DNA of 64,000 bases from Ensifer adhaerens (GTDB taxonomy: Bacteria > Pseudomonadota > Alphaproteobacteria > Rhizobiales > Rhizobiaceae), in the NCBI RefSeq assembly GCF_013283195.1, contig NZ_JABEKT010000002.1, positions 868,001 to 932,000 on the forward strand, read 5' to 3'. Each line of letters starts with the position of its first letter. The stretch's first letter is position 1. The notes under the pieces were generated by a model. That model was not told where the DNA came from and searched no databases. It was given only the letters and a program-made list of their open reading frames with translations. Shown piece by piece: positions 12,629-22,074 of this stretch. Made by a program: the position numbers and the translations under genes.

Positions 12629-13513
12629 TCAACGCCCTTCCGAAATCAGGCGCGGCGTGAGCGTCATCGTGCCGGAAAGGCTTTGGCCGCTCGGAACAAC
12701 GGAAAAACCGCCGAGGCCAGGAAGATGATGGCCGTTCGGCAGATGTGTCATCGGCTCGAAGCAGAAGAAGTCGGCGTCCTCAGGCGTGTAGAGCATGAAG
12801 TGGCGAAAGGGCGGCCCCGCTTCGATTTCCAGGCAGAGATCATGCTCCGGCCACTCGATCACAGCCTTGCCGTCCCAGTCCTCATAGGCATTGTTCAGCC
12901 ATCGCGGCGGGATCCGATTGCCTCCCTTGAAATCCAGCTCGCCCGGGATCGGACCGGGCTGATCGGGTAGGTGGCCGGCTCGTTCGGTCCAGAAGCGTTC
13001 GGCTATCGCCGTCAGCCGTGTGCCGGCGGTTTTCGGAAAGAAGGGATGGTGCCCGATGCCCATCGGCAGCGCGAAGGCCGACCTATTGGTCACGGAAAGC
13101 GTGATAGTTATGCGGTCGCCGATAATGCTGAAATGCTGAAGTGCATCATAGGCATAGGGGCTCGGCGCTACAGCGCCATGTTGATAGCGCAGGCATGCTG
13201 AGGTTTCGCTGTGCGAGACCGCCTCCCACGTCGCCAGCCAGCCGTCGCCATGCAGATAATAGGCATCGGCGGCATTCCGGGTGAGTGCATGGCGCTGTCC
13301 GGCGAGAGTGAAAGCGTTGCCCTCCAGCCTGTTGCCGAAGGGAACTAGCGGAAAGCTTGCCTCAGTGCCATGGCGCTGAGACGCGAGACCATTGGTTCGT
13401 GCAGGACGAAAGATCGGGATCCCGCGATAGGTGCCGGAGAGGATTGAGCCGCCGAAGCGGCTCAACTCGATCGAAAGCGCACCGTTGTTGAGCCGCAGTA
13501 TGTCCCCGGACAT
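12629..13513 (-). CDS. Aldose 1-epimerase family protein
   Basis: A galactose-mutarotase-like beta-sandwich protein of 294 residues. Family features seen are the RFGGSILSG start, the NRLEGNAFTLAG substrate-binding arginine region, HGDGWLATW and the GIGHHPFFPKT catalytic histidine region. It should interconvert anomers of an aldose such as L-arabinose or D-galactose. It starts 7 bases after the stop of araH and belongs to the araFGH transcript, which fits conversion of the imported sugar to the anomer used by the dehydrogenase encoded on the other strand. Confidence 0.85.
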   Translation of the reverse strand: MSGDILRLNNGALSIELSRFGGSILSGTYRGIPIFRPARTNGLASQRHGTEASFPLVPFGNRLEGNAFTLAGQRHALTRNAADAYYLHGDGWLATWEAVSHSETSACLRYQHGAVAPSPYAYDALQHFSIIGDRITITLSVTNRSAFALPMGIGHHPFFPKTAGTRLTAIAERFWTERAGHLPDQPGPIPGELDFKGGNRIPPRWLNNAYEDWDGKAVIEWPEHDLCLEIEAGPPFRHFMLYTPEDADFFCFEPMTHLPNGHHLPGLGGFSVVPSGQSLSGTMTLTPRLISEGR

Positions 13514-13520
13514 AGGGCAG

Positions 13521-14471
13521 CTAAGCCCGCCGTCCTGCCGCCGACGAGCGCAGGTTGTCGAGCAGCACGGCGAGCAGCAGGATCAGGCCGCGCACGACAT
13601 ATTGGTAGAAGGCCTGGATGTTGAGCAGGTTCATGACGTTCTCGGCGATGCCCATGATCAGCACGCCGATGATCACGCCGGTCATCGCGGCACGGCCGCC
13701 GGCAAGCGACACGCCCCCAAGGACGCAGGCCGAGATGACGGAAAGCTCAAGGCCCGTCGCCGCGTTCGGCTGGCCCGAGGTGATGCGCGAGGCGAGCAGC
13801 ACGCCGGCAACGGCGCAGACGAGGCCCTGCAAGGCGAAAATCCAGATGCGCATGCGCGCGACATCGACACCCGCAAGCCGCGATGCCTCCGGGTTGCCGC
13901 CGATCGCCAGCGTGTTCTTGCCGAAGACGGTGCGGTTCAACAGGAAGCCGAAGGCGACGAAGAACAGCGCCATGACCCAGATCGGTGTCGGGATGCCGAG
14001 GAAGCGCGACAGTGCCAGCTGGTAGAAGCTCGGATCGTTGATGCCGACGGCGCGGCCGTCGGAGGCGATCAGCGCCAGGCCGCGCACGATCTGCATGGTG
14101 GCAAGCGTCGTGATGAGCGCGTTGATGCGGAAGCGGGCGATGACGACACCGTTGACCGTGCCGACGAGACCGCCGCAGATGAGCGCGGCAACAAGGCCGA
14201 GCAGGATCGAGCCGGTCGCGTTCGACGCCATCACCGCGACCATGCCGGAAAAGGCGACCGTCGAGCCGACGGAAAGGTCGAAGTCGCGCGAGGCGAGGCA
14301 GAACATCATGGTGCAGGCGACGATGCCGATGGTGACGACCGACTGCAGCAGGCCGAGCATGTTGCGCTCGGTCAGGAAGTTGGGAACCGTCAGCGAAACG
14401 ACGAGAAAGGCCAGCGCGAAGATGACGACGAGTCCCTGTTCGCCGAGAAGAAGTTTTTTCAAGGAGGTCAT
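13521..14471 (-). CDS. araH: Sugar ABC transporter permease (L-arabinose type)
   Basis: A membrane component of a ribose/arabinose-class ABC importer. About nine hydrophobic helices are visible, along with the conserved cytoplasmic loop GGNPEASRLAGVDV that contacts the ATPase. ATG 14471 gives 316 residues and lies two bases after the araG stop; the frame extends upstream only through araG. Its neighbours are araG and araF upstream and an aldose epimerase downstream. L-arabinose (perhaps also D-galactose) is the likely substrate from the gene context. Confidence 0.9.
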   Translation of the reverse strand: MTSLKKLLLGEQGLVVIFALAFLVVSLTVPNFLTERNMLGLLQSVVTIGIVACTMMFCLASRDFDLSVGSTVAFSGMVAVMASNATGSILLGLVAALICGGLVGTVNGVVIARFRINALITTLATMQIVRGLALIASDGRAVGINDPSFYQLALSRFLGIPTPIWVMALFFVAFGFLLNRTVFGKNTLAIGGNPEASRLAGVDVARMRIWIFALQGLVCAVAGVLLASRITSGQPNAATGLELSVISACVLGGVSLAGGRAAMTGVIIGVLIMGIAENVMNLLNIQAFYQYVVRGLILLLAVLLDNLRSSAAGRRA

Positions 14472-14473
14472 CG

Positions 14474-16000
14474 TCACCGTGCCTGTGCGTGAGAAGGAGT
14501 GTTGGCGTTTTGAACGTCCGGTAGGGCTGCTGCGAGAATGCGCCGCTCGTCGAAATCCGCCCGTGGAATGTCGGCGGCGACCCGGCCTTCGCACATGACC
14601 ATGATGCGATCGGCGATGCCCATGACTTCGGGCAGCTCGCTGGAGATCACCACGATCGCCATGCCCTCGGCGGCCAGTTCGTAGAGGATTTCGTAGATTT
14701 CCGACTTGGCGCCGACATCGATGCCGCGCGTCGGCTCGTCGATGACGAGCACCTTGACGCCCTCTTCCGACAGCCAACGGCCGAGGATCACTTTCTGCTG
14801 GTTGCCGCCCGAGAGATTGATGATGTCCTGGCGGCGCGACGGCGTGCGCACGCGCAGCTTGGCGATGAACTTGTCGGCAAGCGCACCCTCCTTCTTCGGG
14901 TTGATGATGCCGAAGGGCGAGAAGTGGCGGCGCGAGGAGATCGTCATGTTCTCCTCGATCGAGCGTCCCTGGACGATGCCGTCGAACTTGCGGTCTTCCG
15001 GGCAGAGCACGATGCCGGAGCGGATGGAGTGTGGCGGACTGTCCGCCTGGATCAAGGTGCCGTCGACAGAGACCGTTCCGCTGCTGCGGGCATCAGCGCC
15101 ATAGACCAGGCGAGCCATTTCGCTGCGGCCGGCACCGATCAGCCCGAAGAAGCCGAGGATTTCGCCGCGCCGGACGGAAAAGCTTAAAGGTTGGCGCAGT
15201 TTCGGTCCCGAAATGCCTTCGACGCGCAACCGCTCCTGGCCGAGCGCGCGCTCGCGCCATCCCCAGATGTTGGCGATCTCGCGGCCGACCATTTCCGAGA
15301 TGATCTGGTCGCGCGTCACCTTCGAAATATCAGGGTGGTGTGCAGCAAGCTTCCCGTCGCGCAGCACAGTCAGGCTGTCGCAGAGACGGAAGATCTCGTC
15401 GAGGCGATGGGAGACGTAGAGAATGACGGTGCCGTTGGCGCGCAGCCGGTCGATGAGGGCAAAGAGGATCTCGCTTTCCCTGGAGGAGAGCGACGACGTC
15501 GGCTCGTCGAGCGCGATCACCCGGGCGTCGAGCATGACCGCCTTGGCGATTTCCACCATCTGCCGCTCGCCGATCGAAAGCGAGGCGACCTTGACGGAGG
15601 GATCGACGTCGATGCCGATCTCCACAAGCTTCTTCGAGACGACTCCGATCAGTTGCTGGCGATCGATGACGCCGGCCTTGCCGGGAAAACGTCCGAGCCA
15701 GAGGTTTTCGGCGACCGTCAGCTCCGGCACGAGCTGCAGTTCCTGGTGAATGACGATGACGCCGGCATGGAAGGCGTCGCGCACCGAGCGGTAGTGTTGC
15801 TCTTTGCCGTCGATCAGGATTTCGCCGGTGTCTGCGGACTGGTCGCCGGAGAGGACGCGGATCAGCGTCGACTTGCCGGCGCCGTTTTCGCCCATCAATC
15901 CGTGCACGGCGCCTTTTTTCACCGAGAACGAGACGTTCGACAGCGCCTGGACGCCGGGATAGCCCTTGGAGATGGTTCGGAATTCGAGGAAGTCTTGCAT
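14474..16000 (-). CDS. araG: Sugar ABC transporter ATPase, two nucleotide-binding domains
   Basis: The 508 residues contain two fused ABC domains typical of monosaccharide importers. The first has Walker A GENGAGKSTLI and signature LSIGERQMVE with Walker B VIALDEPTSSLS; the second has a degenerate Walker A region (GLIGAGRSEMARL), signature LSGGNQQKVILGRWL and Walker B VLVIDEPTRGID. This asymmetry is normal for the RbsA/AraG family. It is followed two bases later by araH. Confidence 0.93.
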   Translation of the reverse strand: MQDFLEFRTISKGYPGVQALSNVSFSVKKGAVHGLMGENGAGKSTLIRVLSGDQSADTGEILIDGKEQHYRSVRDAFHAGVIVIHQELQLVPELTVAENLWLGRFPGKAGVIDRQQLIGVVSKKLVEIGIDVDPSVKVASLSIGERQMVEIAKAVMLDARVIALDEPTSSLSSRESEILFALIDRLRANGTVILYVSHRLDEIFRLCDSLTVLRDGKLAAHHPDISKVTRDQIISEMVGREIANIWGWRERALGQERLRVEGISGPKLRQPLSFSVRRGEILGFFGLIGAGRSEMARLVYGADARSSGTVSVDGTLIQADSPPHSIRSGIVLCPEDRKFDGIVQGRSIEENMTISSRRHFSPFGIINPKKEGALADKFIAKLRVRTPSRRQDIINLSGGNQQKVILGRWLSEEGVKVLVIDEPTRGIDVGAKSEIYEILYELAAEGMAIVVISSELPEVMGIADRIMVMCEGRVAADIPRADFDERRILAAALPDVQNANTPSHAQAR

Positions 16001-16023
16001 CTGCGACGCTCCGGAAATGGGGC

Positions 16024-16048
16024 GCCCGGCGGAGCTAGGCCGCCGGGC
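16024..16048 (-). promoter_or_regulatory. Hairpin between araF and araG
   Basis: A perfect 9-base stem (GCCCGGCGG/CCGCCGGGC, 7-base loop) lies between the araF stop and araG. It has no T-run, so it more likely stabilises the araF message or attenuates the distal genes than ends transcription, which would give the usual excess of binding protein. Confidence 0.6.
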
Positions 16049-16069
16049 TCAAGTCATCGAAGACGAGGA

Positions 16070-17053
16070 TTACTCGATGCCGAGGTCCTTGCGAACGGCC
16101 TCATAGGTATCGCGCAGCGCGATCTGGCCGGCGGTCAGCGTCAGCTTTTCCGGCTCCTTGCCGTTGGCGACCCACTCATACATGTTAAGCGCGGTCTCGT
16201 AACCGTGGCGCTTCGGCGAGATGATCACGGTGCCGAAGAAGCCGGTTGCCGCGGGCTTCTTGAACTCGTTGATGGCCGAGTCAGCACCACCGATGCCGAC
16301 GCCGATCATGCTGTCGGGAGCGATGCCGACGGTCTCGGTTGCGCGCACTGCGCCGAGCACCGCTTCGTCATTGAGGCCGACGGCGACCCACTTCTTGATG
16401 CCGGCATTCTTGTTGAGAACGACGGTCGAGGCGTTCAGCGCTGCTTCCGTATCGGTCTTGGCCTGCGGCGCGTCGAAGATGTTGGCTTCCGGGAAGCCGT
16501 TTGCCTTTAGCACCGAGAGCGCGCCTTCGACACGGTCGACGGCGGTCGGCAGCTGGTCGTAGGAGACGCGGATCGCGCCGACCTCCTTCATGTCCCAGCC
16601 GCGCTTCTTGATCTCGTCGACGATCGACTGGCCGACGGCTTCGCCGATCTTGGTTGCGGAAATGCCCATATGCGGCACGTCTTCGATCGGGCTGCCATCG
16701 GCGTTGACGAGGCGATCGTCAACGGTCATCAGCTTCAGGTCGTTGGCTTCAGCCTTGGCGATGATGCCGGGGCCGAGCTTGACGTCAGGCGTGCAGATGA
16801 TGAAGCCTTGCGCGCCCTGGGCGCCGAGGTTGTCGATCGCTGACTGGACCTTCTCGCCATCTTCGGCGCCGATCTTGACCAGCGTGAAGCCTTTTTCCTT
16901 GGCGGCGACATCGGCGAACTTCCATTCGTCCTGGAACCATGGCTCCTCGGGCTGCTTGACGATGAAACCGATCTTGACGTCGGCGGCGAAGGCCGAGGTT
17001 GCGGCGAATACGGCGACGGTGCCAGCCAAGATGGCGGCTTTGAAGAAGCGCAT
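16070..17053 (-). CDS. araF: Periplasmic L-arabinose-binding protein
   Basis: The 327 residues start with a Sec signal (MRFFKAAILAGTVAVFAATS, cleavage after AFA) and continue with the DVKIGFIVKQPEEPWFQDEW opening typical of arabinose-binding proteins of the type 1 periplasmic fold. ATG 17053 follows GGGAGAG; the upstream extension has no signal peptide. First gene of the araFGH-epimerase unit, directly below a palindromic operator. L-arabinose is the best guess; rhizobial homologues can also serve galactose uptake. Confidence 0.9.
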   Translation of the reverse strand: MRFFKAAILAGTVAVFAATSAFAADVKIGFIVKQPEEPWFQDEWKFADVAAKEKGFTLVKIGAEDGEKVQSAIDNLGAQGAQGFIICTPDVKLGPGIIAKAEANDLKLMTVDDRLVNADGSPIEDVPHMGISATKIGEAVGQSIVDEIKKRGWDMKEVGAIRVSYDQLPTAVDRVEGALSVLKANGFPEANIFDAPQAKTDTEAALNASTVVLNKNAGIKKWVAVGLNDEAVLGAVRATETVGIAPDSMIGVGIGGADSAINEFKKPAATGFFGTVIISPKRHGYETALNMYEWVANGKEPEKLTLTAGQIALRDTYEAVRKDLGIE

Positions 17054-17097
17054 GATTTCTCTCCCTGGTGAACTGCCTCCTGCAGTTGCCTTTTGTG

Positions 17098-17114
17098 TAT
17101 GATGAATCATCATA
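17098..17114. promoter_or_regulatory. Candidate GntR operator in the araF/regulator intergenic region
   Basis: TATGATGAATCATCATA is a perfect 8+8 base dyad around one base. A related half, TGTATGATGATTGAG, follows at 17130-17144. The site lies 45 bases upstream of araF and within the region divergent from the GntR gene, so binding there could control both directions. GntR/FadR-type proteins bind short dyads of this size. Confidence 0.65.
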
Positions 17115-17245
17115 TCCGTCAATTGCCTTTGTATGATGATTGAGATAGTGATGTATAACTATTGCTGAAGTGCTCCCGGATCCCTGTCGCGAGGAAAGGT
17201 GATCTGGGATAAAAGCGTCGGCGGAACTGAAAGGGATGGGTGGAG

Positions 17246-18013
17246 ATGCAGATGGAAGGACAGGAGCCGCAGGCCGTGGCCGCGGAGCAAGTACAGCGCC
17301 GGCCGCGCGTCCAGAAGAACGTGACGCGGACGATCGCTTCCGATATTTGCGCCGATATCTTTCCTGTCGGCTCCTATCTGCCGCGGGAAAATGATCTTTG
17401 TGAGCGCTACGGCGTCAGCCGAACCGTCATTCGCGAATCGTTGAAGATCCTGGAATCGAAGGGCATGGTGCGTGGCCGCTCGCGGGTCGGCACGGTCGTT
17501 TGCGGCAAGGACGAGTGGAACATCCTCGATGCCCAGGTGCTCGAATGGATCGGCGAGCGCATCTTCGAATTCGACCTGTTGAACTGCATTCTGGAAGCGC
17601 GCCGGGCGATCGAGCCGGTTGCGGCCGAATTCGCCGCGGAGCGCGCGACCGTTCAGGAAATCGCCGATCTCGAGCGCGCCTGGCAGGCGATGCGTGACGG
17701 CGAGCGCGATGTCGCCGGCTTCACCGATGCCGACGTTGCCTTCCACACCTGCCTGCTCAAGGCCAGCCACAACCAGGTCTTCCTGCAACTGGTCGGCATC
17801 ATCCAGGCGGCGCTGAAGTTTTCGCTGCACGCTTCCAACGAAGCCGCCGAGCGGCGCGACGAAGCCATCGACATCCATCGCGAACTGGTCGAGGCGCTGC
17901 GCATGCGCGACAAGGCGGCGGCGCGCGATTGCTCGACGCGCATGCTTGATCTCGCCGCGCGCGACCTGGCAACCGCGGTCAAGCAGCACAGCCCCGCCAA
18001 ACCCGTTCTCTGA
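17246..18013 (+). CDS. GntR/FadR-type transcriptional regulator (FCD domain)
   Basis: An N-terminal GntR winged helix (about residues 25-90, with [20 protein letters not shown] and [18 protein letters not shown]) is followed by an FCD effector domain with the metal-binding histidines expected in [13 protein letters not shown] and the [12 protein letters not shown] helix. It probably senses a sugar acid and represses the divergent araFGH and the catabolic genes that follow. ATG 17246 is used; GTG 17240 and ATG 17252 are close alternatives. The operator candidate at 17098-17114 fits autoregulation. Confidence 0.88.
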   Translation: MQMEGQEPQAVAAEQVQRRPRVQKNVTRTIASDICADIFPVGSYLPRENDLCERYGVSRTVIRESLKILESKGMVRGRSRVGTVVCGKDEWNILDAQVLEWIGERIFEFDLLNCILEARRAIEPVAAEFAAERATVQEIADLERAWQAMRDGERDVAGFTDADVAFHTCLLKASHNQVFLQLVGIIQAALKFSLHASNEAAERRDEAIDIHRELVEALRMRDKAAARDCSTRMLDLAARDLATAVKQHSPAKPVL

Positions 18014-18083
18014 AAATTCCCGCCGGCATGCACGCGCACGGCTGGTCACGACACGCTATCCTCACCGAACCGGACATCATTCC

Positions 18084-19232
18084 ATGAAGATCACCAAGCT
18101 CACGACCTATATCGTCCCGCCGCGCTGGCTGTTTCTCAAAGTGGAGACCGACGAGGGCATCGTCGGCTGGGGCGAACCCGTCGTCGAGGGGCGGGCACTG
18201 ACAGTCGAGGCGGCCGTGCACGAGCTTGCAGACTATCTCGTCGGCAAGGACCCGTTCCTGATCGAGGATCATTGGAATGTGATGTATCGCGGCGGTTTCT
18301 ACCGCGGCGGCGCCATCCATATGAGCGCGCTTGCCGGCATCGACCAGGCGCTCTGGGACATTAAGGGCAAGGCGCTTGGCCAGCCCGTGCACTCCCTGCT
18401 CGGCGGCCAATGCCGCGACAAGATCAAGGTCTATTCCTGGATCGGTGGCGACCGCCCGAGCGACGTCGCCCGCAACGCCAAGGATGTGGTGGCGCGCGGC
18501 TTCAAGGCGATCAAGCTCAATGGCTGCGAAGAACTGCAGATCGTCGACACCAACGAGAAGATCGACAAGGCGGTCGAGACCATCGGCATCATCCGCGATG
18601 CGATCGGCCCGAACATTGGTATCGGCGTCGACTTCCACGGCCGGGTGCATCGGCCGATGGCCAAGGTGCTGGCCAAGGAACTCGAGCAGTTCAAGCTGAT
18701 GTTCATCGAGGAGCCGGTGCTTTCGGAAAACCGCGAGGCGCTGAAGGAGATCGCCAACCATTGCTCGACCCCGATCGCGCTCGGCGAGCGGCTCTATTCG
18801 CGCTGGGACTTCAAGTCGGTGCTGGCGGACGGTTATGTCGACATCATCCAGCCCGACCTTTCCCATGCTGGAGGGATCACCGAATGCCGCAAGATCGCGG
18901 CTATGGCAGAAGCGTATGACGTGGCGCTGGCGCCCCATTGCCCGCTCGGGCCAATCGCACTTGCCGCCTGCCTGCAGATCGACGCCATCAGCTACAACGC
19001 CTTCATCCAGGAGCAGAGCCTCGGCATTCACTACAACGAGGCTAACGACATTCTCGACTACGTCTCCAACAAGGATGTCTTCCACTATGAGGACGGCTTC
19101 GTCTCGATCCCGCAGGGCCCTGGCCTCGGCGTCGAGGTCGACGAGGCCTATGTCATCGAGCGCGCCAAGGAAGGCCACCGCTGGCGCAACCCGATCTGGC
19201 GTCATGAGGATGGCAGCGTCGCCGAGTGGTAA
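18084..19232 (+). CDS. dgoD: D-galactonate dehydratase-type enolase superfamily enzyme
   Basis: A mandelate racemase/enolase family dehydratase of 382 residues, the length of E. coli DgoD. Metal and catalytic residues are visible in the DFHGRVH motif (Asp ligand and His base), [17 protein letters not shown] and [12 protein letters not shown] (second His). It should dehydrate D-galactonate to 2-keto-3-deoxygalactonate; a related pentonate is possible. It follows the GntR gene by 70 bases and precedes the SDR dehydrogenase. Confidence 0.88.
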   Translation: MKITKLTTYIVPPRWLFLKVETDEGIVGWGEPVVEGRALTVEAAVHELADYLVGKDPFLIEDHWNVMYRGGFYRGGAIHMSALAGIDQALWDIKGKALGQPVHSLLGGQCRDKIKVYSWIGGDRPSDVARNAKDVVARGFKAIKLNGCEELQIVDTNEKIDKAVETIGIIRDAIGPNIGIGVDFHGRVHRPMAKVLAKELEQFKLMFIEEPVLSENREALKEIANHCSTPIALGERLYSRWDFKSVLADGYVDIIQPDLSHAGGITECRKIAAMAEAYDVALAPHCPLGPIALAACLQIDAISYNAFIQEQSLGIHYNEANDILDYVSNKDVFHYEDGFVSIPQGPGLGVEVDEAYVIERAKEGHRWRNPIWRHEDGSVAEW

Positions 19233-19269
19233 CGGCCGCGCCGACTGATCGGATAGAGAGGGAACAGGC

Positions 19270-20046
19270 ATGAGCAAGCGGCTTGCTGGCAAGCGCATCG
19301 TCATCACCGGGGCAGCGCAGGGCATTGGCCTCGCCATGGCGGAGGAATTTCTGAAGGAAGGCGCCAGCCTCTTTCTGATCGATCGCGATGGACCGCTGCT
19401 CGACCAGGAGACAGCAAGGCTCAAGGCGGCTGGCGGCACGGTCGCCTCGACGACATCAGACATTACCGACGCCGACGGGATTGCCGAAGCCATCGGTCAG
19501 GCCGAAAACACGATCGGGCGCCCGAATGCGCTCGTCAACAATGCCGGCATCAACGTCTTTTCTGAACCACTGGCGTTGAGTGACGCCGACTGGCAGCGCT
19601 GCTTCGACGTCAATCTCAAGGGGGCGTGGAACTGCAGCCGGGCCGTGCTGCCGGGCATGATCGAGGATGGCGGCGGCGTCATCCTCAATATCGCGTCCAC
19701 CCATGCCTTCACCATTATCCCGCACACTTTCCCTTATCCGGTGGCGAAACATGCGCTTCTCGGCATGACCAAGTCGCTCGGCATCGAATACGCTTCAAAG
19801 GGGATCCGGGTGAACGCCCTTGCGCCGGGGTACGTGCTGACGCAGAAGGCTGTCGAATACTGGAACAGCTTCCCGGACCCGGTCGCTGCCGAGGCCGAGA
19901 CGATGAAACTGCATCCGAGCGGCCGCATCGCCACGGCTGACGAGATCGCCCGCGCCGCACTGTTCCTGGTGTCGGACGAATGCACCTTCATCAACGCCAC
20001 CTGCCTGACCGTCGACGGCGGCTTGAGCGTCCTGCACCATCCCTGA
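19270..20046 (+). CDS. SDR-family sugar dehydrogenase
   Basis: A 258-residue short-chain dehydrogenase with the NAD(P) motif TGAAQGIG, the NNAG motif, and the catalytic serine and YPVAK (Tyr-Lys). The clustering with dehydratases, an aldose epimerase and an arabinose transporter suggests that it oxidises L-arabinose or D-galactose to the aldonolactone, the first step of the non-phosphorylative route. A lactonase is not seen nearby. It begins 37 bases after dgoD and ends just before two hairpins. Confidence 0.82.
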   Translation: MSKRLAGKRIVITGAAQGIGLAMAEEFLKEGASLFLIDRDGPLLDQETARLKAAGGTVASTTSDITDADGIAEAIGQAENTIGRPNALVNNAGINVFSEPLALSDADWQRCFDVNLKGAWNCSRAVLPGMIEDGGGVILNIASTHAFTIIPHTFPYPVAKHALLGMTKSLGIEYASKGIRVNALAPGYVLTQKAVEYWNSFPDPVAAEAETMKLHPSGRIATADEIARAALFLVSDECTFINATCLTVDGGLSVLHHP

Positions 20047-20047
20047 G

Positions 20048-20065
20048 CCAGACCGGCAGGTCTGG
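20048..20065 (+). terminator. Hairpin after the SDR gene
   Basis: CCAGACC-GGCA-GGTCTGG is a perfect 7-base stem starting two bases after the SDR stop. A second stem (CGCCAATCAC with GTGGTTGGCG, 20079-20109, one wobble pair) follows. Neither has a T-run, so termination would be partial; the pair may separate dgoD-SDR expression from the IlvD-family gene. Confidence 0.5.
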
Positions 20066-20346
20066 TCTGAATTGCATTCGCCAATCACTGCGCTGCGCGG
20101 TGGTTGGCGTTCCTCGCCGGCCGCCGTTTGATGCCGGGCTGGCAGCGCCCTGCGCGCTTACCGCGGCTCTCACCTCTTCATCCTGCCTAACCTTCAACTT
20201 CTCGATCGCTGCTCCCGCTTTTCGAACAGGCGAGCAAGCCGGCTTGTTGTGCGGTTTGACGCTTGACCGCGAATAACTCCGATTATATGAGAAATAAAAA
20301 GCGCGACACGCCACTCGGAGGGCGGGCGCACGGCGGGGGAGTGGAC
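20066..20346. other. Intergenic leader of the IlvD/Edd dehydratase gene
   Basis: About 280 bases without a convincing gene. It contains the second hairpin (20079-20109) and, near its end, TTGAC-type hexamers (20256-20268) followed by an AT-rich TTATAT stretch at 20283-20288, which could be the promoter of the downstream dehydratase. The promoter call is weak because the spacing is not ideal. Confidence 0.4.
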
Positions 20347-22062
20347 ATGTCGAGAAAACTGAGATCGCAGCATTGGTTCGGAGGGCTAGACAAGGATGGT
20401 TTCATTCATCGCAGCTGGATGAAGAACAACGGCCTGCCGGATGACGCCTTCGATGGACGCCCGGTCATCGGCATCTGCAACACGTTCTCCGAACTCACAC
20501 CTTGCAACGCCCACTTTCGCGGCCTGATCGAACACATCAAGGCGGGCGTGCTGGAGGCGGGTGGCCTGCCGCTGGAATTTCCGGTGTTTTCCTGCGGCGA
20601 GTCCAATCTGCGTCCGACCGCCATGCTCTTTCGCAACCTCGCCTCCATGGATGTGGAAGAGGCGATCCGCGGCAACCCGATCGACGGCGTCGTACTGATG
20701 GCCGGCTGCGACAAGACCACGCCGTCGCTCGTCATGGGGGCCGCCTCTTGCGATCTGCCGGCAATCGTCGTTTCCGGCGGGCCGATGCTGAACGGCCGAC
20801 TGAAGGGCAGGACCATCGGCTCGGGTACGGATGTCTGGAAGTTTTCCGAGGATGTGCGGGCCGGCGTCATGACGCCGGCCGAATTCATGGCGGCGGAAAG
20901 CGCAATGTCGCGCTCGCCAGGTCATTGCATGACCATGGGCACCGCCTCGACCATGGCGTCGATGGCCGAAGCCTTGGGGCTGGCTCTACCCGGCAACGCG
21001 GCCTATCCCGCGGTCGACGCTCATCGCGCGCGCCTGGCGCGGCTCTCCGGTCGGCGGATCGTCGCGATGGTTGCCGAGGACCTGCGGCCCTCGCATATCC
21101 TGACGCGAAAAGCCTTTGCCAATGCCATCCGCGTCAACGGCGCCATCGGCGGCTCGACCAACGCCGTCGTGCATCTGCTGGCGATCGCCGGGCGGGTCGG
21201 CACCGAACAGACGCTCGAGGATTGGGACCGGTTTGGCCGGGATATCCCGACGATCCTCAACCTCATGCCGTCAGGAAAATTCCTGATGGAAGACTTCTGT
21301 TACGCCGGCGGCCTGCCCGCGGTCATGAAGGAGATCGCCGACCTACTCGACCTCGACAATCCGACGGTGACCGGCAAAAGCGTCGGCGAAAACATCGCGG
21401 ATGCGGAGAACTACAATCCGGATGTCATTCTGCCTCGTGCCGTTGCGCTGACCCAACAGGGTGGCATCGCTGTGCTCAAGGGCAATCTCGCGCCGCAGGG
21501 CGCGATCCTGAAACCGTCTGCGGCAACCCCGGCGCTGATGCAGCACCGCGGCCGCGCCGTCATCTTCGAAACGATTGATCACTACAAAGAGCGAATCGAC
21601 GATCCCAACCTTGATATCGACGAGACCTCGATCATGGTTCTGAAGAACTGTGGGCCGAAGGGTTATCCGGGGATGGCCGAAGTCGGCAACATGGCGTTGC
21701 CGCAGAAGCTTTTGAAGCAGGGCGTGCGTGACATGGTGCGCATTTCCGACGCCCGCATGTCCGGCACGGCCTTCGGCACTGTGGTCTTGCACGTGGCGCC
21801 GGAGGCAGCTGTCGGTGGTGCTCTGGCGCTGGTCCGGGACGGTGACTGGATCGAGCTCGACGTCGCCGGGCGTCGGCTCCACCTCGATGTCGACGAGGCG
21901 GAGCTTGCTCGCCGCCGGCAGCAGTGGACGCCGCCTGAGATCGCCATGCCGGGCGGCTACCAGGGCCTTTATGTCGAACGGGTGATGCAGGCCGATCGCG
22001 GCGCTGATCTCGATTTCCTTGTCGGTTGTCGCGGGCACGCCGTGCCGCGCGAAAGCCACTGA
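20347..22062 (+). CDS. IlvD/Edd-family sugar acid dehydratase (L-arabonate dehydratase type)
   Basis: An iron-sulfur dehydratase of 571 residues. Cysteines expected to bind the cluster appear in GICNTFSELTPCN, MAGCDKTTPS and SPGHCMTMGTAST; the GSTNAVVH motif and the C-terminal SDARMSGTAFGTVVLH are family hallmarks. The product should be 2-keto-3-deoxy-L-arabonate from L-arabonate. ATG 20347 follows GGGGGAG; an in-frame upstream extension is not supported. The downstream lyase is 12 bases away, so the two form an operon. Confidence 0.9.
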   Translation: MSRKLRSQHWFGGLDKDGFIHRSWMKNNGLPDDAFDGRPVIGICNTFSELTPCNAHFRGLIEHIKAGVLEAGGLPLEFPVFSCGESNLRPTAMLFRNLASMDVEEAIRGNPIDGVVLMAGCDKTTPSLVMGAASCDLPAIVVSGGPMLNGRLKGRTIGSGTDVWKFSEDVRAGVMTPAEFMAAESAMSRSPGHCMTMGTASTMASMAEALGLALPGNAAYPAVDAHRARLARLSGRRIVAMVAEDLRPSHILTRKAFANAIRVNGAIGGSTNAVVHLLAIAGRVGTEQTLEDWDRFGRDIPTILNLMPSGKFLMEDFCYAGGLPAVMKEIADLLDLDNPTVTGKSVGENIADAENYNPDVILPRAVALTQQGGIAVLKGNLAPQGAILKPSAATPALMQHRGRAVIFETIDHYKERIDDPNLDIDETSIMVLKNCGPKGYPGMAEVGNMALPQKLLKQGVRDMVRISDARMSGTAFGTVVLHVAPEAAVGGALALVRDGDWIELDVAGRRLHLDVDEAELARRRQQWTPPEIAMPGGYQGLYVERVMQADRGADLDFLVGCRGHAVPRESH

Positions 22063-22074
22063 GGAGGAGCGGCG

